Positions 1 through 10,453 are shown, counted from the first letter of the stretch. The stretch: DNA of 64,000 nucleotides from Plotosus lineatus (GCA_024760905.1 CM045731.1:48617001-48681000); one strand, 5' to 3'. Numbers and translations: made by a program. Notes: generated by a model from the letters alone, not told the origin.

Positions 1-87
1 GTGACAACCTTGTGGAGAGTGGGACTCGAACCCCCAACTTTTGGATCAGCAATCCAGCACCCTATACCACTAGACCACCACTGCCTT
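1..87 (-). mobile_element. SINE-A head fragment cut by window edge
   Basis: The reverse complement starts ggcagtggtggtctagtgg and carries the B-box-like ggttcgagtcccac, so it is the tRNA-like head of SINE-A. The body and tail would lie left of base 1. It resembles a tRNA gene but matches the SINE heads elsewhere in the window. Confidence 0.85.
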
Positions 88-383
88 GTTTTTGTTCAAC
101 TATAATCATATAAAAGTCATTGAGTTTTTCATATCTGTATGGATAGATGGTTCCCTCTCATTAAGGCTGCCATTTTGAACCGCCATGTTTCTACACTAGC
201 CCAGAACCATACAGGCTTCAAAGGGAGGGGTCATAAATGAAATTTCAATTGGATGCAATCTGGAACCTCACCACTAGATGACAGTAGATCTACCTAATTC
301 TTATACCTTACAGTTAATGTGTATATGTTTTTTGCTGAGCTATTTATGAATCATTATTAAGTCAGTGATGCATTTTTTAAGGT
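88..383. other. Receptor terminal intron, no other feature seen
   Basis: This stretch follows the donor of the TM6 exon. No TM7 exon with an NPWIY-like motif is visible on the minus strand, so the final exon must be outside the window. Confidence 0.6.
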
Positions 384-400
384 TCAGTCAGTGAACTCAC

Positions 401-1052
401 CATGATCTGGTGGATTTGGGTCCCATGCAGACCATAGCTGCACTGTGAAGTAAGGTGACCAACACATGGTATAAACCAGCACTATGACCAGAGTCATCCT
501 CAGTGTTTTGGTCATCGCTCTGGATATACCTGGCGGTGGAGGTGTCACTGGACGCGAAACGGACAACGAAACGCGCACTGGAGGTACTGGATTTAAAATC
601 TCCTCAGCGAAGGGCTCAGTGCAGTCCAGGGAAGTCCGATAACAATCAGCAACACCTTCAATAGCAGGCTCACAGCAGTTGCTCTGATTTATGGGAGAGT
701 CTGTGTGCGAGAGTGATTCAGGCAGCAGGTCAGGGGATTGACTGCTGTTTTGAAGCTTGTGTCCACCCTGACTGTCTTGAAAAGGACAGTCACAGCAGTC
801 GGGCTGCAGTGCATGCTGGGAGTTGCGGCCATTGTAGTATGACTGGATTGAGTCACTTGTGCTCCTTCGATGGTATCCTCTTCGGGAATCTCTCAGCATG
901 GATTCTCTACCTCTCTCCCTTTCTCTAGTTTTGCCATTTTGATTTCGCAGACTGGGAGTGCGAAACATGACTAAACTTTTCTTCGAGTCAGCTGACACCA
1001 CCCGCCTTGACTTCAGGTAGATGTTGTCATGGATCTCCTTGAAAATTCGCAC
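401..1052 (-). CDS. avpr2: avpr2-like exon: long ICL3, TM6, ECL3 start
   Basis: Acceptor ttttttttccag precedes GTG at 1052; the donor G|gtgagt at 400 leaves phase 1, as at the intron after TM6 in this receptor family. It encodes 217 residues. [13 protein letters not shown] continues TM5; a roughly 150-residue loop rich in Ser, Arg, Gln and Cys-pair motifs (CCDC, NCCE) follows; then [22 protein letters not shown] and [13 protein letters not shown]. The loop carries several basic/Ser clusters that could be phosphorylated. Confidence 0.93.
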
Positions 1053-4000
1053 CTGGAAAAAAAGCAACTGGGTCAAGGATACCATGATGATAGAAACATT
1101 TAAAATCATATACTATTTGATGCTATATGCCTTTTATTCATTATTCTATTCATTTAAGGTGGTACGTTCATCTCATCTCAGCTCAAGAAAGTCCTGGTTT
1201 GAGTGCCATGCTTGGGGCGTTTCTTGTGGAGTTTGCGTGTTCTCCTCTTGTTCTCTATGGATTTACTTTGGATACTCCGGTCCACGGTCCAAAAACATGC
1301 ACATCAAGCTTAGTGCTCACTCTCCTAGGTGTGAATGGATGTATGTGTTTTGACCCTAAAATGGACTGTAGAGTTGTTCGGGGTGTACCCTGCCTTCGCC
1401 CAGAGTAGACTGAGATAGGCGCCAGCCTTTGCACGACCCTATTAGGATTAAGAAAAATGAATGAATTCATTCATTCATTTGCCAAACTGCTTCTCCCACT
1501 GAGGTCACAGAGCGGATTGAGCCTATCCCAGCCAACTCTGGGCGAAGGTGAGGTACACTGTGAACAATGCACCAGACCATCTCATGATGACCACATACAC
1601 ACAACCATTCTTCGTCATTCATTCTCAGCCAACATTGGGTGAAGACTAAGTTCACAGTTCACCAGACTATTGTAGGGCCAACAGACACCTATGTGCACTC
1701 TAAAATTAGTAAGGATGATCTTTTCAAGTTACTGACATGTTATTATATAGCAATTTGTTTTAGGGAAATGACTTTACTACTTAAGTAAACTTGCCACCTG
1801 TTACAAAAAAACATTTAGTGGGGAGCTTATAAATGATTCGGGTTCTAATGTGTGATATATTTCACTGAGCTTTTGTGTGGTTTTTAGTTCGTGTCCCTGG
1901 CTTCTATCATCTCCCACCAAGTCCTGTACAGCCTAGCTGTAATGCCCAAGCCACATTTCCAGCACATCCAAGTTTCCAAGGCAGAAGAACTACAACCTAC
2001 AATTTATCCCATGAGGCACAACAAGCGGTCCAGAAATGTATGCGTCAGAACATAATTGGCTCCTTTAGGGACGATGTAAACGTGCCTAATCACTTTATCT
2101 ACCTGTGAGTGTTGCTTTGATCTCCAGTACATTTATTACTTTGGGCTTTACCCAGAATTCTCTGCGATTTCTTGCTTGCTAAGTTCAGAGACTGCGTTTT
2201 GGATATGACTGTCTGGATTTCCAGTAAACCTATTTTTAGTCTCCGCCTTCTATTTCAGCCACACAATGGCATGACATTAAGCATACTAATGATAGGTGAC
2301 TCATACCAATTGAATGTTATTCCTTGAAAAGCATTACTGATTTTTATTGTGCGTGCAAATGTTGACAATAAAGATCTCTTACCTTATTTTATCTTATCTT
2401 ATCTTTATATTACGCTTTGGTAATACGTACACAGGAAAGCTACTGAAGCTCGACTGAAGCTAATGTTTTGTTTTGTTTTTTTTTAAATACTCTGATGAGG
2501 ACATCGATATATTTTTTTTATTCCTGCAACCCATCGTAAATTCAGAGCTGAAGCAGAATTCTAGCGGATTCTCGATGATTTTCATTACCTGGCACACTGT
2601 AATGATTAAGGCAGGAAGGATGAAGACAGCAAGAGTCATCCATGTCACATAGGCTTTCAGACCCCATGGTTCAGCAAAGTGTCCCCAACAATCAAACTCT
2701 CCTGGAGATACTTCAGATTGAGAGAAAATAAACACCTAGGGAAAGACAAAGGGTTGGTGAAAGATAAAAATGTACTCTGTCGCAACTGCAACAATAACTT
2801 TAGACGAGTTTTAACAAAGACAACAATGAAGACTGTTTATCAATGTGAGATACTTGATAAGAGACCTACGGTATTCTAATAATAATAAACAAACACCTAT
2901 TCACTGAAGGTGAGGTAGACACCAATGATTCAGTTCAGTGGTATTCGCCTGAGGAAAATAATTGTATTAGTATGCACTACAGGGAAACATAAAAGCACAC
3001 CAAAATGAGAGTGCTCTGCTTTATTTAAATCTGGGGGGTAGGGGGCGCACCACAGGTGAGATTGGAGCACTCGTGAGCAGGTGTACAAGAGCTGTGTTCC
3101 AACGCCTCTTTAACTCTCTAGTATATTCTAGACAGAAACATAAAGAAAAAACAATTTCATCAAACATATGCAAACTGATATTTTTCCCATTCTCCAAGGT
3201 CTAAATTAACTAAATATACCAGTTACTTTGATCTTGGACCTTGGCTATGCCTGCCCCAAGAGCCATGTGTTTTTATTGTTGACGTTTTTCAAAAACGCTG
3301 AAAAATTGGGGATATTATGTCTTTTTATTATGTTTTTATTGTAGCTTCCCAGAGGTTGATGCTATAGCATTAAAAGGTACCAAATGAAAGCCAATAAAAT
3401 TTTCTTGCATATGGTAGTAAACACTTGAACACTTGTGTAAATTTTAACTAATAAATACCTATTTTTTGTGCTTTGAAAGGATGAGATACGATACATAACT
3501 TTGTCTCAAAAATGTTACTCTTAATGCAGGTATATCACAATCACATATTATCACTTATTATGTTTTTTCTCTTCGTTTTAGATTGTCAGTTAAGATTGAT
3601 TTGTTAAGATTTGTGAACTGCTGACATCATGGCATCTAGAAGACAACTATGTAGTGGTAAACAGGTAAAGAAAATTTGATTGGCTTTCATTTGGTACCAC
3701 TTTTAATGCTATAGTGTGCTTGTGTGGGCTTTTTCCTTTGTTTTGCCCTGTGCTGCCCTGTATGTTAACAAACACGATAAGCCGGTGATTTATTCAGGGT
3801 CTACCCCGCCTTCGCCCAGTGTTAGCGTAATAGTAGGATCAAGTGGTTTGGCAAGTGAATGAATGACAGCATTTTGATTCACATATTATCTATTTTGGAT
3901 AATGTTTTTATTCCCCAGATAACTGGCCAGTAAGATTGCTCTGTTCCCATGTAGTATATAAAGTCCTTATGTAGTGTATTGTTCATGCTTAATCTGAAAT

Positions 4001-4516
4001 GTACAGTTACATCTATAAACTGTTAAAAACTTTGTTGCTAATTGCGTATAAACCTTTAAACTGCCATTGTAGAATAAATAATTCATGCAGTCAATTACAA
4101 GTCTCGAATATTTAAGTCACTTAATTACAATGCACTGTAATACCTGCGGCACACTAAGCAGAAGAGACAGACCCCAGGCCACCATGATGGGTGTGTTCCA
4201 GCGGGAGATTGCCCCTAGTCTGTAGGCTTGAAGGGGGCAGCATATGGCATAATGTCGGTCCACTGTCATTGCCACTATCATGTAGGAGGATGCAAACATT
4301 CCCACAACCTGCATGTACTTCACTGAACGACACAGCGCATCGGGCCCCTGGAACTTCTCCATAATGTCCCACACCAGCTGAGGGAGAACCTGGAAAGATG
4401 ATATAGTGTATTAGTTCTCTAATCCAAAAATCATCCTCTTCTCCAATTATCCAATCTGATTGGTCAGATGGTACTGACTAACTGTCTGACAGCTCTGGCC
4501 ATACTACATGTTATAG

Positions 4517-4566
<50 letters not shown>

Positions 4567-6822
4567 TAGTAGTTTACAGGGTCACAGGGATTTGTATAGC
4601 TGAATGCCCTAATATATAGTAATTATAACACTACTAATAATAATTTATAGTCAAAGTCACAGCGGCATGGTGGTGTAGTGGATAGTTACACCAGTTATCC
4701 ATCTCACAGCAAGGCGGTCTTAGGTTTCAATCCCCAGCTCAGTCATTTCTGTGTTTGCATGTTCTCTTCATGCTTGCCTGGGTTTCCTCCAGGTACTTTG
4801 GGTTTTTTTGTCCAAAAACACAGCACAAATACAACACTTTAGACTTATTAGCTGTATCAAATCGACTCTAGGTAGAAGTGTGAATGGTCGTGTATATGTT
4901 GCCCTGCGGTGGACTTGAAAGCTGTTTAGGACACCTCAGTCTCAGTTGAGATAGGCCCCAGTTTCACTGCGACCTAAGCAGTTCCAGAATGAATGAGTAA
5001 GAAAGCCTTCAGGATAGAGAACTCACTGATATTAAATGAGTACTGACATGGTGGCTGTTCCATGGTATTGTGTTTATTAGTACATTTTAAAAGTATGGTA
5101 TGTTGTTGATTAGTTAAATAACTACAAGCACTGGCAAATGCTGTGGAAGAAAGCATTGCATAGCATGCTGGTATCTGTGATGCAATGGAATCACTGCATC
5201 CAGCTGTTGATTATTTTCCTATAACAGCACATACCACTGTGATTTATTCCCTATGTATTGCTGAGAAATTAGAATCCGGTGGCCATCAGGAGTAGGCTGA
5301 CCTAAGAATATCTTGAGTCAATAAAAGAAATCTGTAGTTTAAATAAATAATGCAGATTAGTGGCAGTCCCACTTGATGGTGTATTAAACACCAGAACAAA
5401 CAATGTTCAATCTACTATTTTGACAGGACGCCAAAGGTATTGTGCACCAGCACAGATTTTCAACTACACATAAGAGCATAAGATGCTTCAGAACTGTCCA
5501 GTTTTAGTATTTACTACACAGAAATATAAAGAAAAAAGCAAACTAGGGCTCCCAAGTAGCACGTCAACAAGGTGTGTGACTATTAACTCAGAGATCACAA
5601 GTTCGAATCCAGTTACCTGCAGTAAATGCCACAGTGATCTATGACTGGGAATCCATGGGAGCTAATTGGCCAAGGTCTCACAGGAGGGAGGGATGACACG
5701 ACCGTCAGCCAATCATGGGCATCTGTGAGCTCATCCATACGAGAGGGTGGATCGCGCTTTCCCTCCGAGTGTGTTAGACCGTCCCGAAACACACATGTGC
5801 CGTAGTTTGAAAAGAAGCAGGTTTTGAGCATTGCATGTCATGGAGGGTGTGTGTGCATGCTTTCACCCCTCCCTGATTGGTGGTGATTGTTTGGTTGGGA
5901 AAGCAATATGTGTTGGGCGTGGGGGAAGGAAACTAAAATTAGTTAGTTTGTTTTTTAATTAACATATTTTACATATTTTAACCATGATGGAGGCAGGTTA
6001 GGTGCGCTCTATACTTCCAGCTGAGCTAAATGATGAATGGCATCGATTAAGTAATTCAAGTTTAGTACATACTGTACAGGAACATAAATAAACTACACTC
6101 TGTGTTTTAGTGTATATTACACAAATAAAACAAACTTTTTATAGTTTTATAGTGTATATTATTCCATTTTCAAGCATGGCGGTGTAGTGGTTAGAAGGTC
6201 CACCTTAGATCAAAAAGGTCCTGGGTTCAAGTCCCAGGCTTAGGAGTTTCTGTGTGAAGTTTGTATGGTCTCGCCTAGCTTGCCTGGGATTCCTCAAGGT
6301 ACGATGCTTTCCATTTACAGTTTAAAGACATGCACAGTGCTCATTAGGCTAATTGGCTATTGCCGTTTGATGGTCTGGCGTCATCTTCCACATGACCCTA
6401 ATAGGATTAAATGGTTTGTCAAATGAGTGAGAATGAAGAGTATCAGTTTTCAGTGTGTTTTATATTCATGCCCACCTGAAAAAAAGCCACCACCAAGTCA
6501 GCAACACAGAGGTTAACCATGAAAAGGTGCATAGGAGCGTTGTGTTTACGCCTCCGTAGCAGAACCCACAGCACAAAGCTGTTGCTCAGTGTGGTGAGTG
6601 CCAGGACCAGGCTCAGGACACCAATCTCCACCTGCGCCAGTGCCATATCCCGCCCCCTGGACGACAAAGGAGTGTTCGTGGTCCCCGTCGAGCTGTTATG
6701 AAGCACGTCGTACGAACCATTCAGTCCACTGTTTTCTCGAGAGGGGCTTGAAGAGGCGTTCCATGCTGGCATTGTGCGGTTATGTCCATGCCAACCTGGC
6801 TCCTCTGCCTCAGTTTCCATAC
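401..6822 (-). CDS. avpr2: Vasopressin/vasotocin V2-type receptor, four exons, 3' end off-window
   Basis: Class A G-protein-coupled receptor for the fish antidiuretic nonapeptide (vasotocin), acting at the plasma membrane. Coding exons on the minus strand are 6820-6476, 4389-4144, 2735-2589 and 1052-401, giving 463 codons plus one base with no stop or frameshift. By residue: an N-terminus with four N-glycosylation sequons (N14, N21, N34, N42); TM1 about 64-88 with N80; TM2 with LCVAD (D108); C135 before TM3; DRH at 159-161; C213 in the second extracellular loop ([11 protein letters not shown]); TM5 ending ITVCQ at 246; a third intracellular loop of about 170 residues; TM6 with CWSP at 442-445, then [12 protein letters not shown], the AEPWG block and LWSAWDP fit V2-type receptors best. 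The last exon (TM7, C-tail) lies left of base 1. ATG at 6820 is 2 nt inside an acceptor, so an upstream exon exists and may hold the true start. Mammalian V2R loop 3 is much shorter; the fish V2 subtype is not resolved here. Confidence 0.9.
1150..1660. mobile_element. Tail-to-tail pair of SINE-B copies
   Basis: A plus-strand SINE-B runs from about 1150 to 1475 (aagtcctggtttgag, gtccaaaaacatgcacat, ggtgtaccctgccttcgcc, ccctattaggattaag). A minus-strand SINE-B tail follows to about 1660. They meet in the palindromic aatgaatgaattcattcatt. Both lie in a receptor intron. Confidence 0.75.
1888..2400 (+). other. Exon-like open stretch with retro-tail, antisense in intron
   Basis: A polypyrimidine-AG (tgtggtttttag, ending 1887) and a gtgagt at 2105 bracket 217 bases that stay open in one frame of 78 codons (1875-2108). 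The product includes [20 protein letters not shown] and is not recognised. The following 250 bases end in ttgacaataaagatct and (ttatc)n, which looks like a retrotransposon 3' end. It may be a decayed retroelement rather than an exon. Confidence 0.25.
2589..2735 (-). CDS. avpr2: avpr2-like exon: ECL2, TM5
   Basis: Acceptor ttccctag precedes GTG at 2735 and the donor is CAG|gtaatg at 2588; 147 nt, 49 codons, phase 0 both sides. It starts VFIFSQSEV and holds [11 protein letters not shown], the second extracellular loop with the conserved Cys, and TM5 ([18 protein letters not shown]). Confidence 0.93.
2736..3360. other. Receptor intron sequence, no feature recognised
   Basis: AT-rich intronic DNA between the ECL2/TM5 and TM3/TM4 exons. 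No ORF, SINE or TIR was recognised. Confidence 0.5.
3361..3714. repeat. Foldback repeat with 44-bp arms
   Basis: The arm 3361-3403 (gctatagcattaaaagg, ccaaatgaaagccaat) is the near-exact reverse complement of 3671-3714, around a 267-bp AT-rich centre. No flanking duplication was found, so the element type is unknown. Confidence 0.7.
3775..3872 (+). mobile_element. SINE-B 3' tail fragment
   Basis: It carries cagggtctaccccgccttcg, cccagtgttagc, tagtaggatcaagtggtttg and an (aatg)n end, which is the L2-like tail of SINE-B. Confidence 0.7.
4144..4389 (-). CDS. avpr2: avpr2-like exon: ECL1, TM3, ICL2, TM4
   Basis: Acceptor ctttccag precedes GTT at 4389 and the donor is CAG|gtatta at 4143; 246 nt, phase 0 at both ends. 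It encodes 82 residues, starting [13 protein letters not shown]. It includes QGPDALC (disulphide Cys), the TM3 run [15 protein letters not shown], and TM4 ending LLLSVPQ. Confidence 0.93.
4515..4566. repeat. (ATT)n microsatellite
   Basis: Nearly perfect run of att/tta triplets in a receptor intron. Confidence 0.95.
4655..4995 (+). mobile_element. SINE-B copy
   Basis: The tRNA-like head ggtggtgtagtggatagtta and cagcaaggcggtcttaggtt is followed by the body (tgtttgcatgttctcttcat, gtccaaaaacacag), an L2-like tail and (gaatga)n. It is full-length but diverged, in a receptor intron. Confidence 0.85.
4996..5555. other. Receptor intron sequence, no feature recognised
   Basis: AT-rich intronic DNA between the first two mapped exons. 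No conserved ORF or repeat was recognised. Confidence 0.5.
5556..5935 (+). mobile_element. SINE-D copy
   Basis: It has a B-box-like cacaagttcgaatcc after a tRNA-like head. A distinctive body (caatcatgggcatctgtgag, gagtgtgttag, ccctgattggtggtgattg) recurs at 63440-63765, which defines a separate SINE family. Confidence 0.7.
6168..6440 (+). mobile_element. SINE-B copy
   Basis: The head ggcggtgtagtggttagaag and gggttcaagtcccaggctta is followed by the body and a shortened tail (catgaccctaataggatt), ending just before the first receptor exon. Confidence 0.85.
6476..6822 (-). CDS. avpr2: avpr2-like exon: N-terminus, TM1, TM2
   Basis: The exon begins after the acceptor tttctccaacag, and ATG follows two bases later at 6820. 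It encodes 115 residues from [10 protein letters not shown] to VVAFFQ. The donor at 6475-6474 (CAG|gtgggc) leaves phase 0. Four glycosylation sequons crowd the first 45 residues. In-frame codons run further upstream but cross the acceptor, so they are not used. If an upstream coding exon exists it would join in phase 1. Confidence 0.9.
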
Positions 6823-7034
6823 CTGTTGGAGAAATGTAGGTTTTATATTTGGTGGATTTCCTCCAGCAGCACAAAGATCAGCTTGCAGTGTTTACTTGAA
6901 GGCTTAAACATACTTACAATGAATTGTGTGATAAAAATAGTGAATCTTGGTGTCGGCGGATAGTTAGATAGGATAGCGCATGTTTCTAAAACGACTTTGA
7001 GTGTAAAAGAGTTTCTGAAGTGCTTTATTGTTTA

Positions 7035-7196
7035 TCAAGGTCACAGCCAGGCTGGATCCCATCCCAGCCTACTTTGGGCAAAGGAGGGTTACACCCAAAG
7101 GAGTTCACCTGACTACTGAGGGAAAACACACAGACAGACATTTACATTACTTTCACGGCATTTGGCAGACACTCTTAACTAGAGCAATCTACGTTT

Positions 7197-7238
<42 letters not shown>

Positions 7239-7480
7239 ACACACACACACACACACATACACACACATACACACACACACATTTACACCTATGGCAATGT
7301 GAAATACCCGTTTAGCATGATATGCATATTTTTCATCTTTGGAAGGAAACCAGAGTTCCCATGAGGAAAGCCATGTAAGCTCAGTGAGAAAAAAATGCAA
7401 AATCCACACACAAAAACAAATGCCCTCGCCAAGCCCAGAACTCGAACAGAGAACCTTCTTTCTCTCGCAATCATCACTTT
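7035..7480 (-). mobile_element. SINE-B copy split by a CA microsatellite
   Basis: The minus-strand tail (cccatcccagcctactttgg) at 7060-7125 and the body (ggaaggaaaccagagttccc) at 7285-7480 are separated by (CA)n at 7197-7280. The CA run probably grew from the cacacac stretch of the SINE body. Confidence 0.65.
7197..7280. repeat. (CA)n microsatellite
   Basis: Interrupted CA dinucleotide run with a few cata units. Confidence 0.95.
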
Positions 7481-7521
7481 TTTCAAAACCGCTCAAATCT
7501 AATACAGTCACGGCGTGGACT

Positions 7522-7770
7522 AATGCTTGTCTCAGCCAACATTGGGTGAAGGCTGGGTACATCTTGAACAGCTCACCAGACCATCACTGGGCAACACACA
7601 CGACTGCTCACATGGGGGCAAATTGGAGCAGCCAGTCAGACTAATCTGCATGTCTTTGAGAAAACCAGAGTATCCCGAGAAAACCCACACAGAAACAGAA
7701 ACACCCATGTTGGGCCTGGGACGCAAGCCCTGAACCTTCTTGCTTTGAGTCAGAAGCACTAGTCACTAAA
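7522..7770 (-). mobile_element. SINE-B copy
   Basis: Tail end ctcagccaacattgggtgaa and a head end with cttcttgctttgag in minus orientation. Confidence 0.75.
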
Positions 7771-7779
7771 TAGTACAGT

Positions 7780-8730
7780 TATGCATACCTGCTTTCTGAT
7801 CGAATCCTCATCAATAGCTTCCCCTTTTTGCAAAATGATCTGTTGCTATCTGCATTTTCATTCATTTAATATCCCATGTGTCCTTAGACAACCCACTTCT
7901 CTTTAACTACCCCCTCCTCTCGCTCACTTTCATTAAGTGTCTTTTTTCCCAAAACGGTACCATCTGTGGTAGATTCACAAATCTGCCATTACATTCAAAA
8001 CGCAAGACAAAATTGCCCCCTTGAGGATTGACTTGAGTTCTCACAAAGGCTTAAACAGAGACAAACCATCTCTTTGTATTCCCAAGTGACCCCATAGCAA
8101 ATATTTAACCCTCCACCCAGCCATTTATATAAACGGCATTTAACCGATTGGGCAGAACTTCTGCATGGAAAATATGATATTATCTTCATCCAGAATAATA
8201 TCTTTATTTAACAGTGAGTGCGTACATTCGGATTTTCATTGCCATGTATCTGTATACTGAAGAAGTGTTTTAAAACAATCGATCTCATTGAGTCAGGAAG
8301 CATATAAATTCATATTAGCTACAAGTGGAATTTAGCTGCTGATCATTCCTGCACTGCAATTACGAGATATTTTGGCAAGTTCCATTATACAGATCTGTTT
8401 CGGTTTGTGTATAATTTTAGGATGTTTTGCTGGAATGGCCTGCTTCAGATCACGCCACAGTATGTCAACGTGATTAAATTAAGAACTCTGACTTGGCTAT
8501 TCTAAAACATGCAGTATATATATTTTTTTAAAAAGAGGCCTGAAGCACTCTGATTTTGACTTATCGCCGTGTTTTATGTGTTGCACGGCGAGTTCTTTTG
8601 TCAAAGATCACACACAGACCGCCTGACTTCTGTGCTATTGGTTTGCCTCTACTGTAGAATTAAATGGTCCCCTGGGATGAGGGTTTGGTGTTGGTATGTA
8701 ATGTCCTAAACTCTGCACATTTAACTTATA
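7780..8730. other. No feature recognised
   Basis: Mostly single-copy-looking DNA upstream of the receptor's first mapped exon. It may hold the 5' UTR exon and promoter, but none can be pinpointed. Confidence 0.4.
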
Positions 8731-9018
8731 CAAACGCTCCCCGACTTATGCTCATTCGTTTTACGTATTTTTCGATTTTACGGGTTTTTTATTTTATCCA
8801 AATTTTTATATTTTTTACATTTTTTGTTTAATTATAAGTTGAGTTTAGTGTGCTCGCTGTACGTAGTAAGAGACGTACCTACATAGTACGCTGATATAAT
8901 ACGCTACTTCCATATGATGCTGCGTCCATCGTTTACAAACGACAGACTGAACGTACCCTGCTTCTTCCCAGTTCACCGCGTGTTTCTCTTGTGTTAAGAC
9001 GTCATCTCTGTTATCTTT

Positions 9019-9315
9019 GTGTTTACACCGTTTTGCGGACTTTTGCAACCCTCAGCAAATACGGTTGGTCAGAAGCGTAAGCCTACTAGTGATAGTGGAA
9101 ATCCGAAAAAGCGGAAAGCCATCATGTTAGAAACAAAGATGGCTATTATCAAGAAAATTGATGATGGTGAGAAACCTGTGAATGTTGCACGTTTCTTCCA
9201 AATGGCTCCGTCGACCATCGGAACAATTTATAAGCAGAAAGATCGCATCACAGAGCATGTTAAAGGTTCAGTGGTGATGCAGTCAACGGTGATAAGTAAG
9301 AAACATGATATTTGA
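9019..9315 (+). pseudogene. Tigger-type transposase N-terminal fragment
   Basis: 98 codons. The homologous part starts near QKRKPTSDSGNPKKRKAI and contains the CENP-B/pogo-like helix-turn-helix (ETKMAIIKKIDDGEKPVNVA, APSTIGTIYKQKD). It should bind the element's ends. It stops at STVISKKHDI, where intact relatives continue into a second DNA-binding domain and a DDE catalytic core, so it is a truncated relic. Confidence 0.8.
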
Positions 9316-9412
9316 CATTATTGTACAATGTTATGCTTATAATAATTGATTTAGGGGTGTTTTATGAGACACGGTAATGGTATTTATGGATGTATAGTAC
9401 AGTATGAGCGTC

Positions 9413-9768
9413 GTGGGGCAGTGGTGGTCTAGTGGTATAGGGCACTGGATCGCTGATCCAAAGGTTGGGGGTTCGAGTCCCACTCTCCACAAGGTTGTCA
9501 CTGTCCCCCCCAGTGCGGCTAACTGGGTTATCAAAGGCGGGCCATGTCTGTCACTGTCTATGGTGAGAGGCATGTAAAAGAACCATTGCTGACTTTCAGA
9601 AGAGTAGCTGCAAAGCCATCAGCGTGTTTCTGTCCCTTGCTAAAAGGGTTGTGACAGGAAGGGCATCCGACATAAAAACCTCTGCCAAATCAAACGTGCG
9701 AATCAAGATGATTCGCTTTGGCAACTCCCGAGTAAAAGGGAAAAAGCCGAAAGGAAGACAGACAGTCT
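9413..9768 (+). mobile_element. SINE-A, RTE-type tail, nested in Tigger element
   Basis: Full-length: head (gtggtctagtggtataggg, gggttcgagtcccactctc), body (taactgggttatcaaagg, aaagaaccattgctgacttt), RTE-type tail (gggcatccgacataaaaacc, gggaaaaagccgaaagg). It is flanked by a 14-bp duplication acagtatgagYgtc at 9399-9412 and 9769-9782. Confidence 0.92.
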
Positions 9769-9989
9769 ACAGTATGAGTGTCATACGTCACCGGAACATA
9801 CAGTAACAACTTACTTTATTTTTCAGCTTACGTTCGGCCGCCCGGAACCAAACGAAAAACGTAAGTTGGGGAGCGTCTGTACCTACTTTGGTCTCAACTA
9901 CCCATGGAACAAGTGAAAGCTGTTTTAGCAAATTTACAATCAGGCAATACTTTCTTTTCTTCCCTCTCTCATTCACTCAGTTTAATCCT

Positions 9990-10320
9990 CATATTGTCAC
10001 GAAGTGGCTGAAGCCTGTCTCTGCTGACAATGGGCGAAGGTGGGGTGCCCCCTGAACCTGTCCATCGCATGGCTGACACGCACAATCATTCAGACTCACA
10101 TCCACATGTAGGATTAATTAAAAAGAGCGAGTTAGCCTAATGTAAATGACATTGGACTGTTGGAGGAAACCAGATTTCCTGGAGAAATCCAATGTAAGCA
10201 TGGAAAGAACATACAAACGCCAAACAGAAGCTCCCTTGCCGAGCCCAGGACTTGAAACCCAGACCTTCTTGCTGTGAGGTGGTCTTGCTAACCACTACGC
10301 GCGCCACCATCGTGCTGCCC
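9990..10320 (-). mobile_element. SINE-B copy
   Basis: Minus orientation, from the tail (gtttaatcctcatattgtca, tgctgacaatgggcgaagg) to the head (gctaaccactacgcgcgcca). Confidence 0.8.
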
Positions 10321-10453
10321 ATCCGCCCATATTTCGTATCAAAAATTAAGACTCCCCATTTTTAATCTTCACCAAGGAGGCTATTTCGTTGCCACTGGTT
10401 TGTTTGTTTAAATCTTATGAAAAAATATACAAAATAATTGGCTTCTGATAAAG

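Larger units (their letters stand above)
8731..9879. mobile_element. Tigger/pogo-like transposon, internally deleted
   Basis: The left end caaacgctccccgacttatg mirrors the right end (reverse complement cagacgctccccaacttacg), each flanked by TA (8729-8730, 9880-9881). A transposase N-terminus lies inside and the catalytic part is missing. A SINE-A copy with its own duplication sits at 9413-9768. TA targeting and the CENP-B-like ORF point to the pogo/Tigger branch of Tc1/mariner. Confidence 0.85.

Noticed and set aside
1..87. Apparent tRNA gene with A- and B-box-like sequence (also at 9413, 22303, 40549 and others)
   Set aside because: The same head recurs attached to a common body in about 25 places. 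The cloverleaf is degraded and the copies are SINE-A heads, not functional tRNA genes.
1..400. TM7 exon of the receptor inside the window
   Set aside because: No minus-strand frame here shows an NPWIY-type TM7 motif; the stretch is intron plus SINE.
7028..7315. Open frames rich in Thr-His or Val-Cys repeats (also 12240-12434, 7179-7562)
   Set aside because: Translations of (CA)n/(TG)n microsatellites.
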